Assembly: GCA_007753675.1 (NCBI GenBank)
Contig: CP036432.1
Coordinates: 6,884,233-6,948,232 of the forward strand
From: Stieleria magnilauensis
GTDB taxonomy: Bacteria > Planctomycetota > Planctomycetia > Pirellulales > Pirellulaceae
Length of the DNA: 64,000 bases
Direction of reading: 5' to 3'
A program made the translations under genes and the position numbers. This document shows, in pieces, positions 24,088 through 33,615 of this stretch. Under the pieces are notes generated by a model, which was given only the letters and a program-made list of their open reading frames with translations, was not told the DNA's origin and ran no database searches. How positions within the stretch are numbered: the first letter of the stretch is position 1; each line of letters opens with the position of its first letter.

Positions 24088-25422
24088 TCAAACGGTCCAC
24101 GGTTTTCGATGGTCGTAATCGAGCAGAGCGTTGGCCGCTTGATCATCGATGAACCGCTCCGTCACCGGGTTCCAGCGAAGTTTGCGTCCCAGCTTCATTG
24201 CCACATGCGCGATCACACAGATGCTGTTCGAACGATGCCCGACCTCGACCGGACAAATCGGCTCTTCGTGTGTCCGTATGCACTGCAGAAAGTTCTGCAT
24301 GTGGTTGTCACTTTGGTACAGATGCACTTCACCCTCACCGATCGGCTCTCGCAGAATGCCACTCGGCTCGGCAGTCAAACTGGAACGTGTGACGGAGATC
24401 GATCCGGCCTCGCCTTGGAACGTGACACCGGCCGGTTTGCCAGAACTGGCCAACAGTTTGACCCCGTCGGCATAACGCCCTTCGGCCTGAAACTCGGTGT
24501 GGACGTTGAACAATCCGCGGCTTGGGAATTCACCACTGGCCTCCATCTCGACCGGTCCGGAATCATCCGAGCCGTGTCCCCACTGGGCGGTATCAAACAT
24601 GTGCGCGCCCCAACCGGTGATCATTCCGCGGCAATAGGATTCGATCTGCAGCCAGCCCGGTCGGCTGAAGTCCGCTTGCGGATGAACGCGATGTTCGGTG
24701 TAGGGCATCCGAGGCGTCGGGCCGAGCCACATGTCGTAGTTGAGCTGCTCGGGAACCGGCATCGCGACGTCCTTTCCCGTGCCGGTATCGGTCGGCAGTT
24801 GAACGCGAATCGTGTGCAGCTTGCCGATGCGTCCGCTGCGAACCAATTCACAAGCCAGACGAAATCTTCGATCGGAACGTTGCTGCGATCCGGTCTGCAA
24901 GACGACATTGTGTTTTCTCACTGCCGCGACCAGTTTCTGCCCTTCCGCAATCGTGTACGTCAACGGCTTTTGCAAATACACGGCCTTGCCGGACTCGACC
25001 GCGGCGATCGCATTGAGTGCATGCCAATGGTCGGGCGTCGAGATCGTCACTCCGTCGATGTCGTCTCGCGAAAGCAACTCACGATAATCCTCAAACATTT
25101 CGATCGTCGGTCCGGGACGATCGGTCAGCTTGTCGGCGTAAATCGCGTCGCACTGCTGTTTTGCGTGCTCCACCCGCCGACGATCCAAATCGCAGACGGC
25201 CACGATGTGGGCGTTGGTCTGCGGTTCCAAACCACTGCGCAAACAGGCATTCATGTCCCCATGCCCCATCCGTCCGGTACCGATACAGCCGATCCGCAAC
25301 GTGTTGCTGGGTGCGTTCTTTCCCAAGACGTAGGACGGAACGATGGTTGGAACGCCGATGGCGGCGATCGACGCGGCAGATGTTTTGAGGAAGCCGCGAC
25401 GGCAGATCGATGTCGTGCCCAT
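24088..25422 (-). CDS. Gfo/Idh/MocA-family oxidoreductase, Tat-exported
   Basis: This 444-residue protein starts with a Tat signal (CRRGFLKTSAASIAAIG). It has the NAD-binding Rossmann motif GCIGTGRMGHG, the variant sugar-binding motif QKP (VYLQKPLTY, usually EKP), the segment DHWHAL and the C-terminal alpha/beta domain of the family. Enzymes of this type oxidise or reduce sugars or polyols with a tightly held nucleotide; planctomycetes export many. It lies between the DUF6807 gene (13 bases upstream) and the enolase-superfamily gene (31 bases downstream), implying one pathway. The substrate cannot be named from sequence. Confidence 0.92.
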   Translation of the reverse strand: MGTTSICRRGFLKTSAASIAAIGVPTIVPSYVLGKNAPSNTLRIGCIGTGRMGHGDMNACLRSGLEPQTNAHIVAVCDLDRRRVEHAKQQCDAIYADKLTDRPGPTIEMFEDYRELLSRDDIDGVTISTPDHWHALNAIAAVESGKAVYLQKPLTYTIAEGQKLVAAVRKHNVVLQTGSQQRSDRRFRLACELVRSGRIGKLHTIRVQLPTDTGTGKDVAMPVPEQLNYDMWLGPTPRMPYTEHRVHPQADFSRPGWLQIESYCRGMITGWGAHMFDTAQWGHGSDDSGPVEMEASGEFPSRGLFNVHTEFQAEGRYADGVKLLASSGKPAGVTFQGEAGSISVTRSSLTAEPSGILREPIGEGEVHLYQSDNHMQNFLQCIRTHEEPICPVEVGHRSNSICVIAHVAMKLGRKLRWNPVTERFIDDQAANALLDYDHRKPWTV

Positions 25423-25435
25423 GGGAGTCAGACTC

Positions 25436-26410
25436 TCAAAATGAAAGGGAAGATTGCTGAAAGCGTGTTTGTTCCGTTTTCAGACGCGCCGCATCCCAGC
25501 GGAGCGGATGCACGATCACTCGGTAACGCAGCGTCATACTCCTGCCCGGCTGGAGCGCCATCGGCTCATCATTCAGCAAAGCCGCGTTCACGTAGCCCGT
25601 CACGGGGCTGCGGATGATGTACCACGGCGTGGGATGTCGGGGATTCTGGGGATGATCCAGAAACGCCAATCCAACCGGGTCGCCGTCGATGGTGCCGCTG
25701 TAATCGATCGACGTCGCTCGGCTGCGATGCCGGTTGCCAGGTCCGAATTCGACGGGGCCTCGTTCGCTGATCGCTTGACGATCAACCATTTCTTTCGCGA
25801 ATCGCACCGACAGCCCCGCATAACCGCCCCACGATTGTTCCTTCGGTGGCGTGCGATCCAATTCCACGCGATTGTTGCCGGCGGTGAATTCGGAAATCCA
25901 ATCCAAGCTGTATTCGTCGTGGGCATTCGGCGCGGAAATGACAATCCGTCGTCGTTCGCGAAGCACGACTTCGTCGTCGCCGTCGGGATGGTAGGCCAAC
26001 GCAAGCGAGATCCGCGCGGAATGATCATCGCGCGTTTCCACCTTGACGTCCGTCGTCTCGGTACGCCCGGCCGGCCTGCCCGTCTGCCGGTCATGTTCCC
26101 AGTAGTTGACCCCGTTGATGTATTTCCAACAGAACCACAAACCGTGATGCCAGGCATGATCGGCCGGGCGATCCCAGGTCAGCACGCGCCCGCCCTTGGT
26201 ACTCAACGGGTGAAAATATGGAACATCCAACGTGGAGCCGTGATGGAATCGCCAAAGGACCTGTTGGCCACGAACGAGCGCGACCGAAGACTCCGATCGA
26301 TCCCACCGCAGCGGTGCCGGATCGGCGGCGCGCGTTTCCGTGCACAGCAACAGCGTCAGCGGCATTGCCAGTGTCAGCAGCAGAGAATGCAAGACGATCG
26401 CGCGCGTCAT
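25436..26410 (-). CDS. DUF6807 (PmoA-like) exported protein
   Basis: The protein has 324 residues with a cleavable signal peptide (LLLTLAMPLTLLL...TRAADP). The core has the family's conserved His-rich motif, here DHAWHHGLWF, and later HPTPWYIIRSP. DUF6807 proteins are frequent in planctomycetes beside Gfo/Idh/MocA enzymes and are presumed to act on polysaccharide-derived compounds, though the biochemical role is poorly known. It is the first gene of the operon running left to 22827; its promoter should be in the region right of 26410. Confidence 0.85.
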   Translation of the reverse strand: MTRAIVLHSLLLTLAMPLTLLLCTETRAADPAPLRWDRSESSVALVRGQQVLWRFHHGSTLDVPYFHPLSTKGGRVLTWDRPADHAWHHGLWFCWKYINGVNYWEHDRQTGRPAGRTETTDVKVETRDDHSARISLALAYHPDGDDEVVLRERRRIVISAPNAHDEYSLDWISEFTAGNNRVELDRTPPKEQSWGGYAGLSVRFAKEMVDRQAISERGPVEFGPGNRHRSRATSIDYSGTIDGDPVGLAFLDHPQNPRHPTPWYIIRSPVTGYVNAALLNDEPMALQPGRSMTLRYRVIVHPLRWDAARLKTEQTRFQQSSLSF

Positions 26411-27322
26411 GGACGACTCCTCTCAAGGTGGGCGTCACAAAGATGTCCCCAAACGCGGCAAATGATGTGCCGTTGGTCAAGCGCGCTCCCTCCCTGTTCA
26501 GAGGCCGTGCGGTTCTTAAGGTCACCCTCCTGGCAGGAGGATCGAGCGAAGCGAGGGAGGTTGAACGGTCAATCGCGGTGTTCACTTCGCCGGCCAGGGT
26601 TGCGTCCCGAGTAGCAACAAAAACCCTCTCCTCGGTGCGCTCGCCCCTCCCTGTCAGGGCATTGGTATCTACACAAGCCGCTTCTTGCCCAAAGGGCATA
26701 CATATCCATAGCCTGGGGCAAGCAAACCGAGCGTTTGCGAGGGTTGCGCCGCCCCAGGAACCGCATCGCAATGAGGTTCAATTTGGCCAACGGCCATGCA
26801 CAACCTTCGCGTTTGTGCGAGGCATTTGTGTATGGCCGTTGGCCGAAACCATCCACTCAGAACAGATCTGACATACAAAAGATGTGTCGATACCAATGCC
26901 CAGGGGGAGAGTGACGAAAACCCCTTGTGATCCACGACTTAAAAACGGCACGACCTCTTCAACAAAGGGGACCGCAACTCAACCACCGTCGTCCCCAGGC
27001 TTGCCGCACGACAGTCGCTCCACGGGAAAGCCTGGAAAAAGAAAAAAATGTCTTCGCATCAGAGCCGCCCCCTCGCCCTGCGTTGGTCCAGCCTCCCGAT
27101 CGTGCGGATACGCTCGGACGGGCTGCCAAAATAATTCGAGTTGCTTGCCCCGGACCAGGTCGCCGAGCATGATTCAGCCGCATTCACAGGGGGCGGGCGG
27201 TTCGACGAAGGACCGATTCAGCTTGTTTTCCGCCCGCTCGCGGATTTGCCATCAATTCATTAGGCTAACGCTCCGTAGCCCCTGGGAACAAGAATTCGGC
27301 TGGTCACGGAGAAAGGTGCTTG
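26411..27322. other. Long intergenic region between divergent operons
   Basis: About 910 bases separate the divergent DUF6807 and pyrB genes, so both promoters are expected here. No credible gene was seen. Near 26525-26560 stands a family sequence, CCTGGCAGGAGGATCGAGCG, related to one at 54712-54738. Bases 26658-26900 hold a set of nested inverted repeats listed separately. No RNase P, tmRNA or SRP signature was noticed. Confidence 0.5.
26658..26900. repeat. Nested inverted-repeat element
   Basis: Outer arms GGCATTGGTATCTACACA (26658-26675) and TGTGTCGATACCAATGCC (26883-26900) pair at 17 of 18 positions. Inside are CCTGGGGC/GCCCCAGG (26712-26719 and 26751-26758), which encloses GCAAAC/GTTTGC (26722-26738), and GGCCAACGGCCAT/ATGGCCGTTGGCC (26785-26797 and 26832-26844). 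The whole could fold as a multi-branched RNA or DNA structure of about 240 bases. It may be a miniature mobile element or a structured RNA; there is no open frame. Confidence 0.6.
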
Positions 27323-28306
27323 ATGAGCGTGCCTGATTTGACATCGTTTGCGGAGCGTTGGGATCGCCGGCACTTATTGGATTTGGAATCCCTTTCCGCT
27401 GAAGAAATCACCATCTTGCTGGACGTCGCGAGTCGGTTGAAAGAAGCGACCGAAGGTTGTCGCCGTAAATTGTCGCTGTTGAGCGGCAAAACGTGTGCGA
27501 ACCTGTTTTTCGAAAACAGCACGCGGACGCGGAACAGTTTTTCGTTGGCGGCCAAACGACTCGGCGCCGACACGGTCGAATTCGGCTCCAGTGGTTCCAG
27601 CACCGCCAAGGGCGAGACGTTCGCCGACACCGCCAAGACGATCGAAGCGATGGGCGTGGACTGGGTAGTCACCCGCCATGGGACGCCTGGAACCCCGAAC
27701 CTGCTGGCCCGAGAATTGGGCTGTTGTGTGTTGAACGCCGGCGACGGTCCGCATGAACACCCGACTCAGGGTCTGCTGGATCTGTTGACGATTCGCCAAC
27801 ATCGCGGAAGCCTGGAGGGATTGACCGTTGCCTTGGTCGGGGACATCGCCCACAGCCGCACCGCGCGCAGCAACATCTGGGGACTGAAACGGATGGGGGC
27901 CCACGTGATCATTTGCGGGCCGCCCACCCTGGTCAGCCCCCGCTGGCAGGAATTGGGATTCGAAGTGGCCCACCACTTGGACGAGATTCTGCCGCGCTGT
28001 GACGTCTTGAACCTGCTGCGAATTCAATTCGAACGCCAGCACGCGCGGCCGTTCCCGAGTGTCCGCGAGTACGCGGCGTTGTATGCGATGAACGCCGCGC
28101 GTATGCGCCAAGCCAAAGAGAACATCCTGATCATGGCGCCGGGGCCGATCAACCGCGGCGTCGAAATCACTCCAGAAGTCGCCGATGGTCCGCACTCGGT
28201 GATCCTGGAACAGGTCACCAATGGAATCGCCGTCCGCATGTCGGCCCTGTACTTGTTGTCTGCGGCCGACGACCGATACCGCAACGCCAACAAAGCCTCC
28301 GCTTAG
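27323..28306 (+). CDS. pyrB: Aspartate carbamoyltransferase catalytic subunit
   Basis: The product has 327 residues. It joins carbamoyl phosphate and L-aspartate to make N-carbamoyl-aspartate, the committed step of pyrimidine synthesis. The carbamoyl-phosphate motif FFENSTRTRNSF and the HEHPTQGLLD motif are intact, and the length is right for a catalytic chain. ATG 27323 follows GGAGAAAGG (27309-27317) by five bases. No regulatory PyrI gene is adjacent. The next gene, 23 bases downstream, is a dihydroorotase homologue without key ligands, as in species where a non-catalytic PyrC-like chain is needed to assemble the enzyme. Confidence 0.95.
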   Translation: MSVPDLTSFAERWDRRHLLDLESLSAEEITILLDVASRLKEATEGCRRKLSLLSGKTCANLFFENSTRTRNSFSLAAKRLGADTVEFGSSGSSTAKGETFADTAKTIEAMGVDWVVTRHGTPGTPNLLARELGCCVLNAGDGPHEHPTQGLLDLLTIRQHRGSLEGLTVALVGDIAHSRTARSNIWGLKRMGAHVIICGPPTLVSPRWQELGFEVAHHLDEILPRCDVLNLLRIQFERQHARPFPSVREYAALYAMNAARMRQAKENILIMAPGPINRGVEITPEVADGPHSVILEQVTNGIAVRMSALYLLSAADDRYRNANKASA

Positions 28307-28329
28307 GAATTGAAGAGATCGTTCAACCG

Positions 28330-29616
28330 ATGAAGAAGCCCCTGCTGATCGAAAACGGTACGTTGATCGACCCCAGCCAAAACCTGAATCGTGGCGGTCG
28401 AATCCTGATGGTCGACGGCGTGTTCGCGACGGTTGATCCGAGTGACGGCGACATCCCCCAGGACTGCGAGGTCATCGACGCCGGCGGATGCCTGGTCACG
28501 CCGGGTTTGGTGGATTTGGGAGTCGAACTCAGAGAGCCGGGTTTCGAAGAAGACGAAACGGTCCTCAGCGGATCACACGCCGCATTGGCCGGCGGCTACA
28601 CGTCGATCTTGGCCGCATCGAGCACCGACCCGGTGATCGATTCGCACGGCGCAGTCGAATTTGTTCGCCAAAAAGCGACGGAGGCAAGAGGCGCGCGGGT
28701 TTACGTCGTCGGTTGCCTGAGCAAGGGGCGTTCCGGCAAACAAATGGCCGAACTGGGCCTGTTGTCCGAAGCCGGTGCGGTCGCGTTCAGCGATGCCCCC
28801 CGCGCCGCGCCGAGCGACGCGCTATTGAAGCGAGCGCTTGAATACTGCCGCATGCTCGGCCGTCCGATTTTTGATTCGCCCGAAGTCCCCGAATTGGCGC
28901 TCGGCGGCGTGATGCATGACGGACAGGTTTCTCTGGTGCTGGGATTAAAAGGGTTACCGACCGAAGCGGAAGACTTGGCGGTCGCGCGCGATGTCCGCTT
29001 GGCCGAGGCCACCGACGGTCGGCTGCATGTCGGCCCGGTCAGCACGATGGGGGCCGTCGACATGTTGCGGCGCGTCAAATCGCGCGGCGTTGTCGTGACC
29101 GCTTCGGTGTGTCCGCACAATTTGATGTTGAGCGACGCGGCGATGCGGTCTTACGAGTCCCGGTTTAAGGTTCACCCGCCGCTGCGCAGCCCTCGCCACG
29201 TGGCGACGCTCTGCCAGGCAGTCAAAGACAAAACGATCGACGCGATTCAGTCCGGCCACATGCCGCGCAGTCGCGAAAAGATGATGAACGATCTGGATCA
29301 ATCGCCGTTCGGAATCTCTTCGCTGGAAACCGCCTTGGCCACGGCCGCGACGGCGCTTGTGCGAACCGGCACCTTGGATTGGATCGAATTGATCGACCGC
29401 ATGTCGACGCGCCCGGCACAGATCGCCAGCCTGGACGCCGGCACGCTCGGCATCGGCCGTCCGGCCGATGTCACCATCATCGATCCCAACGCGGGATGGA
29501 AAGTTGATCCGAGTCAGTTTCGATCGACTTGTATCAGCACGCCGTTTGCCGGCATGGAACTGATCGGCCGGGTCCGACACACGATCGTCGGCGGCGAATT
29601 GCGTTTTAGTGGTTGA
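28330..29616 (+). CDS. Dihydroorotase homologue, probably non-catalytic
   Basis: The product has 428 residues and the amidohydrolase barrel of complex-type dihydroorotases. The metal-binding HxH that should precede LREPG is replaced by Gly64 and Glu66 (VDLGVELREPG). Other expected ligands are also changed: PHN at 262-264 instead of PHH, LHVGPVST instead of a CHxST-type segment, and SGHMPRS near 308-314 instead of a DHAPH-type segment. It is therefore probably inactive and may be a structural partner of PyrB (PyrC'/PyrX type). A true dihydroorotase should be elsewhere in the genome. It overlaps the tail of the convergent DUF1549 gene by 11 bases. Confidence 0.85.
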   Translation: MKKPLLIENGTLIDPSQNLNRGGRILMVDGVFATVDPSDGDIPQDCEVIDAGGCLVTPGLVDLGVELREPGFEEDETVLSGSHAALAGGYTSILAASSTDPVIDSHGAVEFVRQKATEARGARVYVVGCLSKGRSGKQMAELGLLSEAGAVAFSDAPRAAPSDALLKRALEYCRMLGRPIFDSPEVPELALGGVMHDGQVSLVLGLKGLPTEAEDLAVARDVRLAEATDGRLHVGPVSTMGAVDMLRRVKSRGVVVTASVCPHNLMLSDAAMRSYESRFKVHPPLRSPRHVATLCQAVKDKTIDAIQSGHMPRSREKMMNDLDQSPFGISSLETALATAATALVRTGTLDWIELIDRMSTRPAQIASLDAGTLGIGRPADVTIIDPNAGWKVDPSQFRSTCISTPFAGMELIGRVRHTIVGGELRFSG

Positions 29617-32122
29617 AGGTAAACTCGGTACTCGTCAGCACGCTCCATGCGACATCTTGCAGCCCGGTCAGGCGATCCTGCTGGCCGTACTCTGACAGCA
29701 CGCCCAGCAAGGTATCCATTTCCGATTCCTGGGGCTCACGAGAGAGCCCGCGAAGAAATAGGGAACGGATGATGGCTTCGTCATCGAGGCCTTGCTCGAT
29801 TGCTTCGGTGATGACGTTTCGCTCGGCGGCCAATTTCGGATTCAGCGTGTCACCGTTAGACAGGTGCAGAACCTGAACCATACTCGGTTCGTCACTGCGT
29901 TCGCATTCACAGGTGATTTCGCGTGGGTTGCGACCGAAGGTTTTCAGAAAGTACGAATTGACCGACGCGTCAAACAATTCGATCGCACGTGTTCCGGATT
30001 CATAGAAATCGGTCTTTTGTCGGTCCGCTCCGGGAAACGCCACTTCGTTGAAGGTCGTCGCAGTTCCCAGAACCTGATCGATCGAATCCAGCATGACTTC
30101 GGCCATCAAGCGTTTGGGATAGTACCGACTGTGATACTTTCCTTCGCTGCCGTTTTCCGGCAATGCAACGCTGCTCCGCTGATACGTTTCGCTTTGCAAA
30201 ATCGTCCGCATCAGTTGCTTTAAATCAAAGTCGACGTCGACGACGTGATCGCTGAGCGCGGTCAGCAGCGATTCATTGGACGCCGGGTTGCTGAGGCGTA
30301 AATCGTCGACTTGTTCGACCAACCCGCGGCCGAAGAAGTTGGCCCAAACGCGATTGCTGATCGAGCGGGCGAAATACGGGTTGTCGGGATCGGTCATCCA
30401 AGCCGCCAGGACCTGTCGCCGATCGTCCGGATCATCAAACGCGATCGGTGGGGCATCCAGCGGGGCGGGCGGTTGGGGATGGCCGCGGTTGGGTTGAATC
30501 AATTCGCCCGATGTCGAAACGTACAGGGTGCGCAAGCCGTCGCCGTTGCGACCGTCACCGCCCCAGCCCTTGGCGCGGACACGGGCGAACAGGTTGGCCA
30601 TCGCGTAATATTGATCGTTGGTCCACTTTTCGAGCGGATGGTTGTGACACTTGGCGCAGCCGATCGAAAGCCCCAGAAAGGCCTGGCATGCGTTTTCAGT
30701 CATGTCTTCGGGCGATTGATGCAGCGCGTAGAAATTGGTGGCCCCGTTTTCATCGCTGCGTCCGGTCGCAGTCAAAATCTCGCGGACGAATTCGTCCCAG
30801 GGCTGGTTACGTTGGACGCGGTCACGCACCCACGCGTAGTACGTCTTCACGGCGATCGGTCGCAAACGCGTGCCGTTGATCAGCAACATGTCGGACCACT
30901 TGTACGCCCAATAGGAAACAAAGTCGTCGCTGGCCAACAGTCGTTCGATCCAGTCATCGCGTCGATCGCGGGGGTCGGACTGGAGGAACTGTTGGCGTTC
31001 CTCCGGCGTGGGCAGACGCCCGATCGTGTCCAGGGTGGAACGTCGCAAGAACGTTTCATCGCTACAGCGCGGCGATGGCAGTAGATTCAACGTTCGCAGC
31101 TGCGCCAAGTTTTCTTGATCGATGAAGTTTCGCCGCGGCGCGTCCTCGTAGCGTTCCGTCGGCACGTCGTGTTCGTAGGGGACCGTCATCCGGGCCAGCA
31201 CGACTTTGCTGCCGAACCAGACCAGTACGGCCGCTTCGCCGCTTCCTCGCACCAGCGCCAGACCGTCCTCATCGACGCTGGCGACGGCTTCATCGGTGGC
31301 CGTGAATTTTGCCCAGTGGGTGACATCGACGACGCGTCCGTCATCGTAGTGGGCGCTGACCAAAACCTGGGACGTGTCTCCCGGCGACAACATCGCGTTT
31401 TCGGGCATGACGCTGATGCGCTCCAGCGTCGGATCATCGTCGCTGGGGCCTTCGGCGCCATCGGCGATCCATTGGCTGATCACGTGATAGTCATGCGAAT
31501 CCACATCCAGACGCAGTCCGCCTTTGTGCGGCAAGGCGCCGGTCGGTTTGGCCAACAACAAGCTACGTCCCGGATCGGCCATTTCGATCCGGCGGCCGCG
31601 CGCCTGACGCGTGATCGACAAGAAATCGCTTTGGTTGTCATAGCCGCGCAGCGAGAGACGAAACCCGCCCTTGCCGGCCAGCGCGCCATGACACGACCCC
31701 ATGTTGCATCCGGCTTTTGCGAGCACCGACTGCACGTCGTTGCGGAAACTCCAACGATGTGCCGACTCGGTTCCCGAGACGACCACCGGAACATCGATCA
31801 CTTGTGCGCCGACCTGACAACGGAGCGTGGTTTCCCCATCGGCCAGCGCCGTCACGACACCGTCCTGGAGGGTAGCGATCGCGGGGTCTTCGATGGTGAT
31901 GGAGTAGGATTTTTGATCGAGCACCGCCGACGGCATCTGGTCGCGGACGCCGACGATCGACACGCGCTGGCGGGCTTCGCGGCCCTGCAATTGAATCGTC
32001 GCCGGCAGCACGGCGAACTCCGCGTGATCGGTCGGCACTTCGGATGCCGCACTCCATTGGCACAACATCACAATCGCCAGGGCTGCCAACAGCGGACAGA
32101 ACGGATTCAAGCGTGGTCGCAT
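29606..32122 (-). CDS. DUF1549/DUF1553 protein with Ig-like domain and cytochrome-type Cys motifs
   Basis: ATG 32122 gives 838 residues with a signal peptide (LLAALAIVMLCQWSAAS). An N-terminal Ig-like (BIG2) region is followed by CNMGSCHG, a second BIG2-like segment (about 230-320), DUF1549, the CxxCH motif GCAKCHNHP and DUF1553 to the end (ending EFTFNH). The family is very frequent in planctomycetes and is thought to be exported and perhaps haem-binding, working with the DUF1501 partner, but no reaction is established. The DUF1501 gene lies directly upstream (32239-33615), separated by a perfect hairpin, so the two probably form an operon. Confidence 0.9.
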   Translation of the reverse strand: MRPRLNPFCPLLAALAIVMLCQWSAASEVPTDHAEFAVLPATIQLQGREARQRVSIVGVRDQMPSAVLDQKSYSITIEDPAIATLQDGVVTALADGETTLRCQVGAQVIDVPVVVSGTESAHRWSFRNDVQSVLAKAGCNMGSCHGALAGKGGFRLSLRGYDNQSDFLSITRQARGRRIEMADPGRSLLLAKPTGALPHKGGLRLDVDSHDYHVISQWIADGAEGPSDDDPTLERISVMPENAMLSPGDTSQVLVSAHYDDGRVVDVTHWAKFTATDEAVASVDEDGLALVRGSGEAAVLVWFGSKVVLARMTVPYEHDVPTERYEDAPRRNFIDQENLAQLRTLNLLPSPRCSDETFLRRSTLDTIGRLPTPEERQQFLQSDPRDRRDDWIERLLASDDFVSYWAYKWSDMLLINGTRLRPIAVKTYYAWVRDRVQRNQPWDEFVREILTATGRSDENGATNFYALHQSPEDMTENACQAFLGLSIGCAKCHNHPLEKWTNDQYYAMANLFARVRAKGWGGDGRNGDGLRTLYVSTSGELIQPNRGHPQPPAPLDAPPIAFDDPDDRRQVLAAWMTDPDNPYFARSISNRVWANFFGRGLVEQVDDLRLSNPASNESLLTALSDHVVDVDFDLKQLMRTILQSETYQRSSVALPENGSEGKYHSRYYPKRLMAEVMLDSIDQVLGTATTFNEVAFPGADRQKTDFYESGTRAIELFDASVNSYFLKTFGRNPREITCECERSDEPSMVQVLHLSNGDTLNPKLAAERNVITEAIEQGLDDEAIIRSLFLRGLSREPQESEMDTLLGVLSEYGQQDRLTGLQDVAWSVLTSTEFTFNH

Positions 32123-32172
32123 GATGAAAGGTATCAAGATGGAATCAAGGGCAAAGGAATTCAACACAGACA

Positions 32173-32230
32173 GTGGCGTAAGCTTCCAGCTTGCGATCCA
32201 GCGAAACCGCAAGCTGGAAGCTTACGCCAC
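32173..32230. repeat. Perfect 23-bp hairpin between two genes of an operon
   Basis: Arms 32173-32195 and 32208-32230 are exact complements (core GTGGCGTAAGCTTCC) with a 12-base loop. It lies between the DUF1501 stop and the DUF1549 start on the minus strand. There is no U-run, so it may affect mRNA stability or partly end transcription. It has the look of a REP-like intergenic palindrome. Confidence 0.85.
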
Positions 32231-32238
32231 GGGATCCG

Positions 32239-33615
32239 CTACGCGAACAGTTCTTTGACTTCGCGCATGCCGAAATCGACCAACGGGAACGGGCGTCCGC
32301 CGGGGCCGGGGATTTCGGCGTGCAAGTCCAACCCCAGGGAATGAAAGACCGTGGCGATCAGCTCGCCCGGTTGCGTCGGTCGGTCGGCGGGGACTGCACC
32401 GATCGGGTCGCTCGCACCGATCGCTCGCCCGCCTTGCACGCCGCCGCCGGCAAACGTGGTGGAAAAACATTGCGGCCAATGATCCCTGCCGCCGGCGGGA
32501 TTGACCTTGGGCGTTCGTCCGAATTCGGCCAAGCCGCAAACCAACGTGTCGTCCAACATGCCCCGTTCGTCCAGGTCACTCAGCAACGCCGAGTAGCCTT
32601 GGTCGTACATCGGTGCGACGATGTTCTTCATCCCTTCGATGGTGGTGAACGGCTTGCTGCCGTGGATGTCCCAGGTGACTTCGTTGAACACAGTCAGGAA
32701 GGTGTTGATGGTGACAAACCGAACACCCGCCTCGATCAATCGTCGCGACAAGAGGCAACATTGTCCGAAGCGGTTCATCCCGTAACGCTCACGGACCTTG
32801 GTTGGTTCCTTGGTCAAATCAAAGGCTTCGCGAGCTTGCGTGCTGTTCATCAAGCGATAGGCGGCTTCGAAATTCTTGTCCAGCATCTTGGCCGACTCGG
32901 TGGATTCGAGTTCGTTCATTCGGCCTTCGATCGCCGCCCGCATCCGTCGCCGACGATCGATCCGGACATCGCCCAATGTCGGCGGCGGCAACAAGTCGGG
33001 GACTTTAAAATTCTCTTTGCTGGGATCGGCCATCAATGCGAATGGATCGTAGGTCTTGCCCAAGAACCCGCCGGCTTGGCCGTTGGGCAAGTTGCCGCCG
33101 CCGCGTCCCATGGTTTCGGGCAAAACGACATGGGCCGGTAGATCGCTGCGGCGTCCGCGCATGTATTGCAACACGGCACCGGCGTGCGGGTAATTCACGC
33201 CGCCGGTGAATTGGCGACCGGTTTGAAGCATCTGCCAGCCGGCGTCGTGCACAGCCGCCGCGGTGTGATAACAGGACCGAATGATCGAGAACTTGTCGGC
33301 GATCTCGGCGTGGCGCGGCAAGATTTCCGAGAGCTGGAAATCGCCCTTGGTCGAGATCGCTTTGAACGGTCCGCGCACCTCGGCCGGCGCCTCCGGTTTC
33401 ATGTCGAAGGTGTCCAACTGGCTGGGCGCACCGAGATTGAAAATCATGATGCAGGAGCGATTGTCCTTGTGGGGATCAACCACGCCACGCTCGGCGGCGG
33501 CAAGGAATTGTGGCAACCCGAGTCCGAGGGCACCCAAGGTTCCGATTTGCAGGAAGTCGCGTCGGGGCGTGCCGTTGCACGTGTGCGAGGTTCCGCGAGC
33601 GGTCAGATTTAACAT
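32239..33615 (-). CDS. DUF1501 family protein, Tat-exported
   Basis: A 458-residue protein with a twin-arginine signal (TPRRDFLQIGTLGALGLGLPQFL). The alkaline-phosphatase/sulfatase-like fold of DUF1501 is suggested by FNLGAPSQLDTFDMKP and the end part LAEFGRTPKVNPAGGRDHWP, HSLGLD. Planctomycete DUF1501 genes are regularly next to DUF1549/DUF1553 genes, as here, and are thought to act together outside the cytoplasm; function is not established. The start at 33615 is divergent from the methyltransferase gene to the right. Confidence 0.92.
   Translation of the reverse strand: MLNLTARGTSHTCNGTPRRDFLQIGTLGALGLGLPQFLAAAERGVVDPHKDNRSCIMIFNLGAPSQLDTFDMKPEAPAEVRGPFKAISTKGDFQLSEILPRHAEIADKFSIIRSCYHTAAAVHDAGWQMLQTGRQFTGGVNYPHAGAVLQYMRGRRSDLPAHVVLPETMGRGGGNLPNGQAGGFLGKTYDPFALMADPSKENFKVPDLLPPPTLGDVRIDRRRRMRAAIEGRMNELESTESAKMLDKNFEAAYRLMNSTQAREAFDLTKEPTKVRERYGMNRFGQCCLLSRRLIEAGVRFVTINTFLTVFNEVTWDIHGSKPFTTIEGMKNIVAPMYDQGYSALLSDLDERGMLDDTLVCGLAEFGRTPKVNPAGGRDHWPQCFSTTFAGGGVQGGRAIGASDPIGAVPADRPTQPGELIATVFHSLGLDLHAEIPGPGGRPFPLVDFGMREVKELFA

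Noticed and set aside
24109..25617. A 502-codon open frame opposite the Gfo/Idh/MocA gene
   Set aside because: It is a shadow of the real gene caused by high GC; the minus-strand protein has clear family motifs. Similar antisense frames at 25454-26614, 31115-32344, 34842-35744, 37473-38384 and 43152-44090 were dropped for the same reason.
26884..27336. A 150-codon frame before pyrB
   Set aside because: Basic, Pro/Ser-rich, no ribosome site, and it overlaps the pyrB start region.
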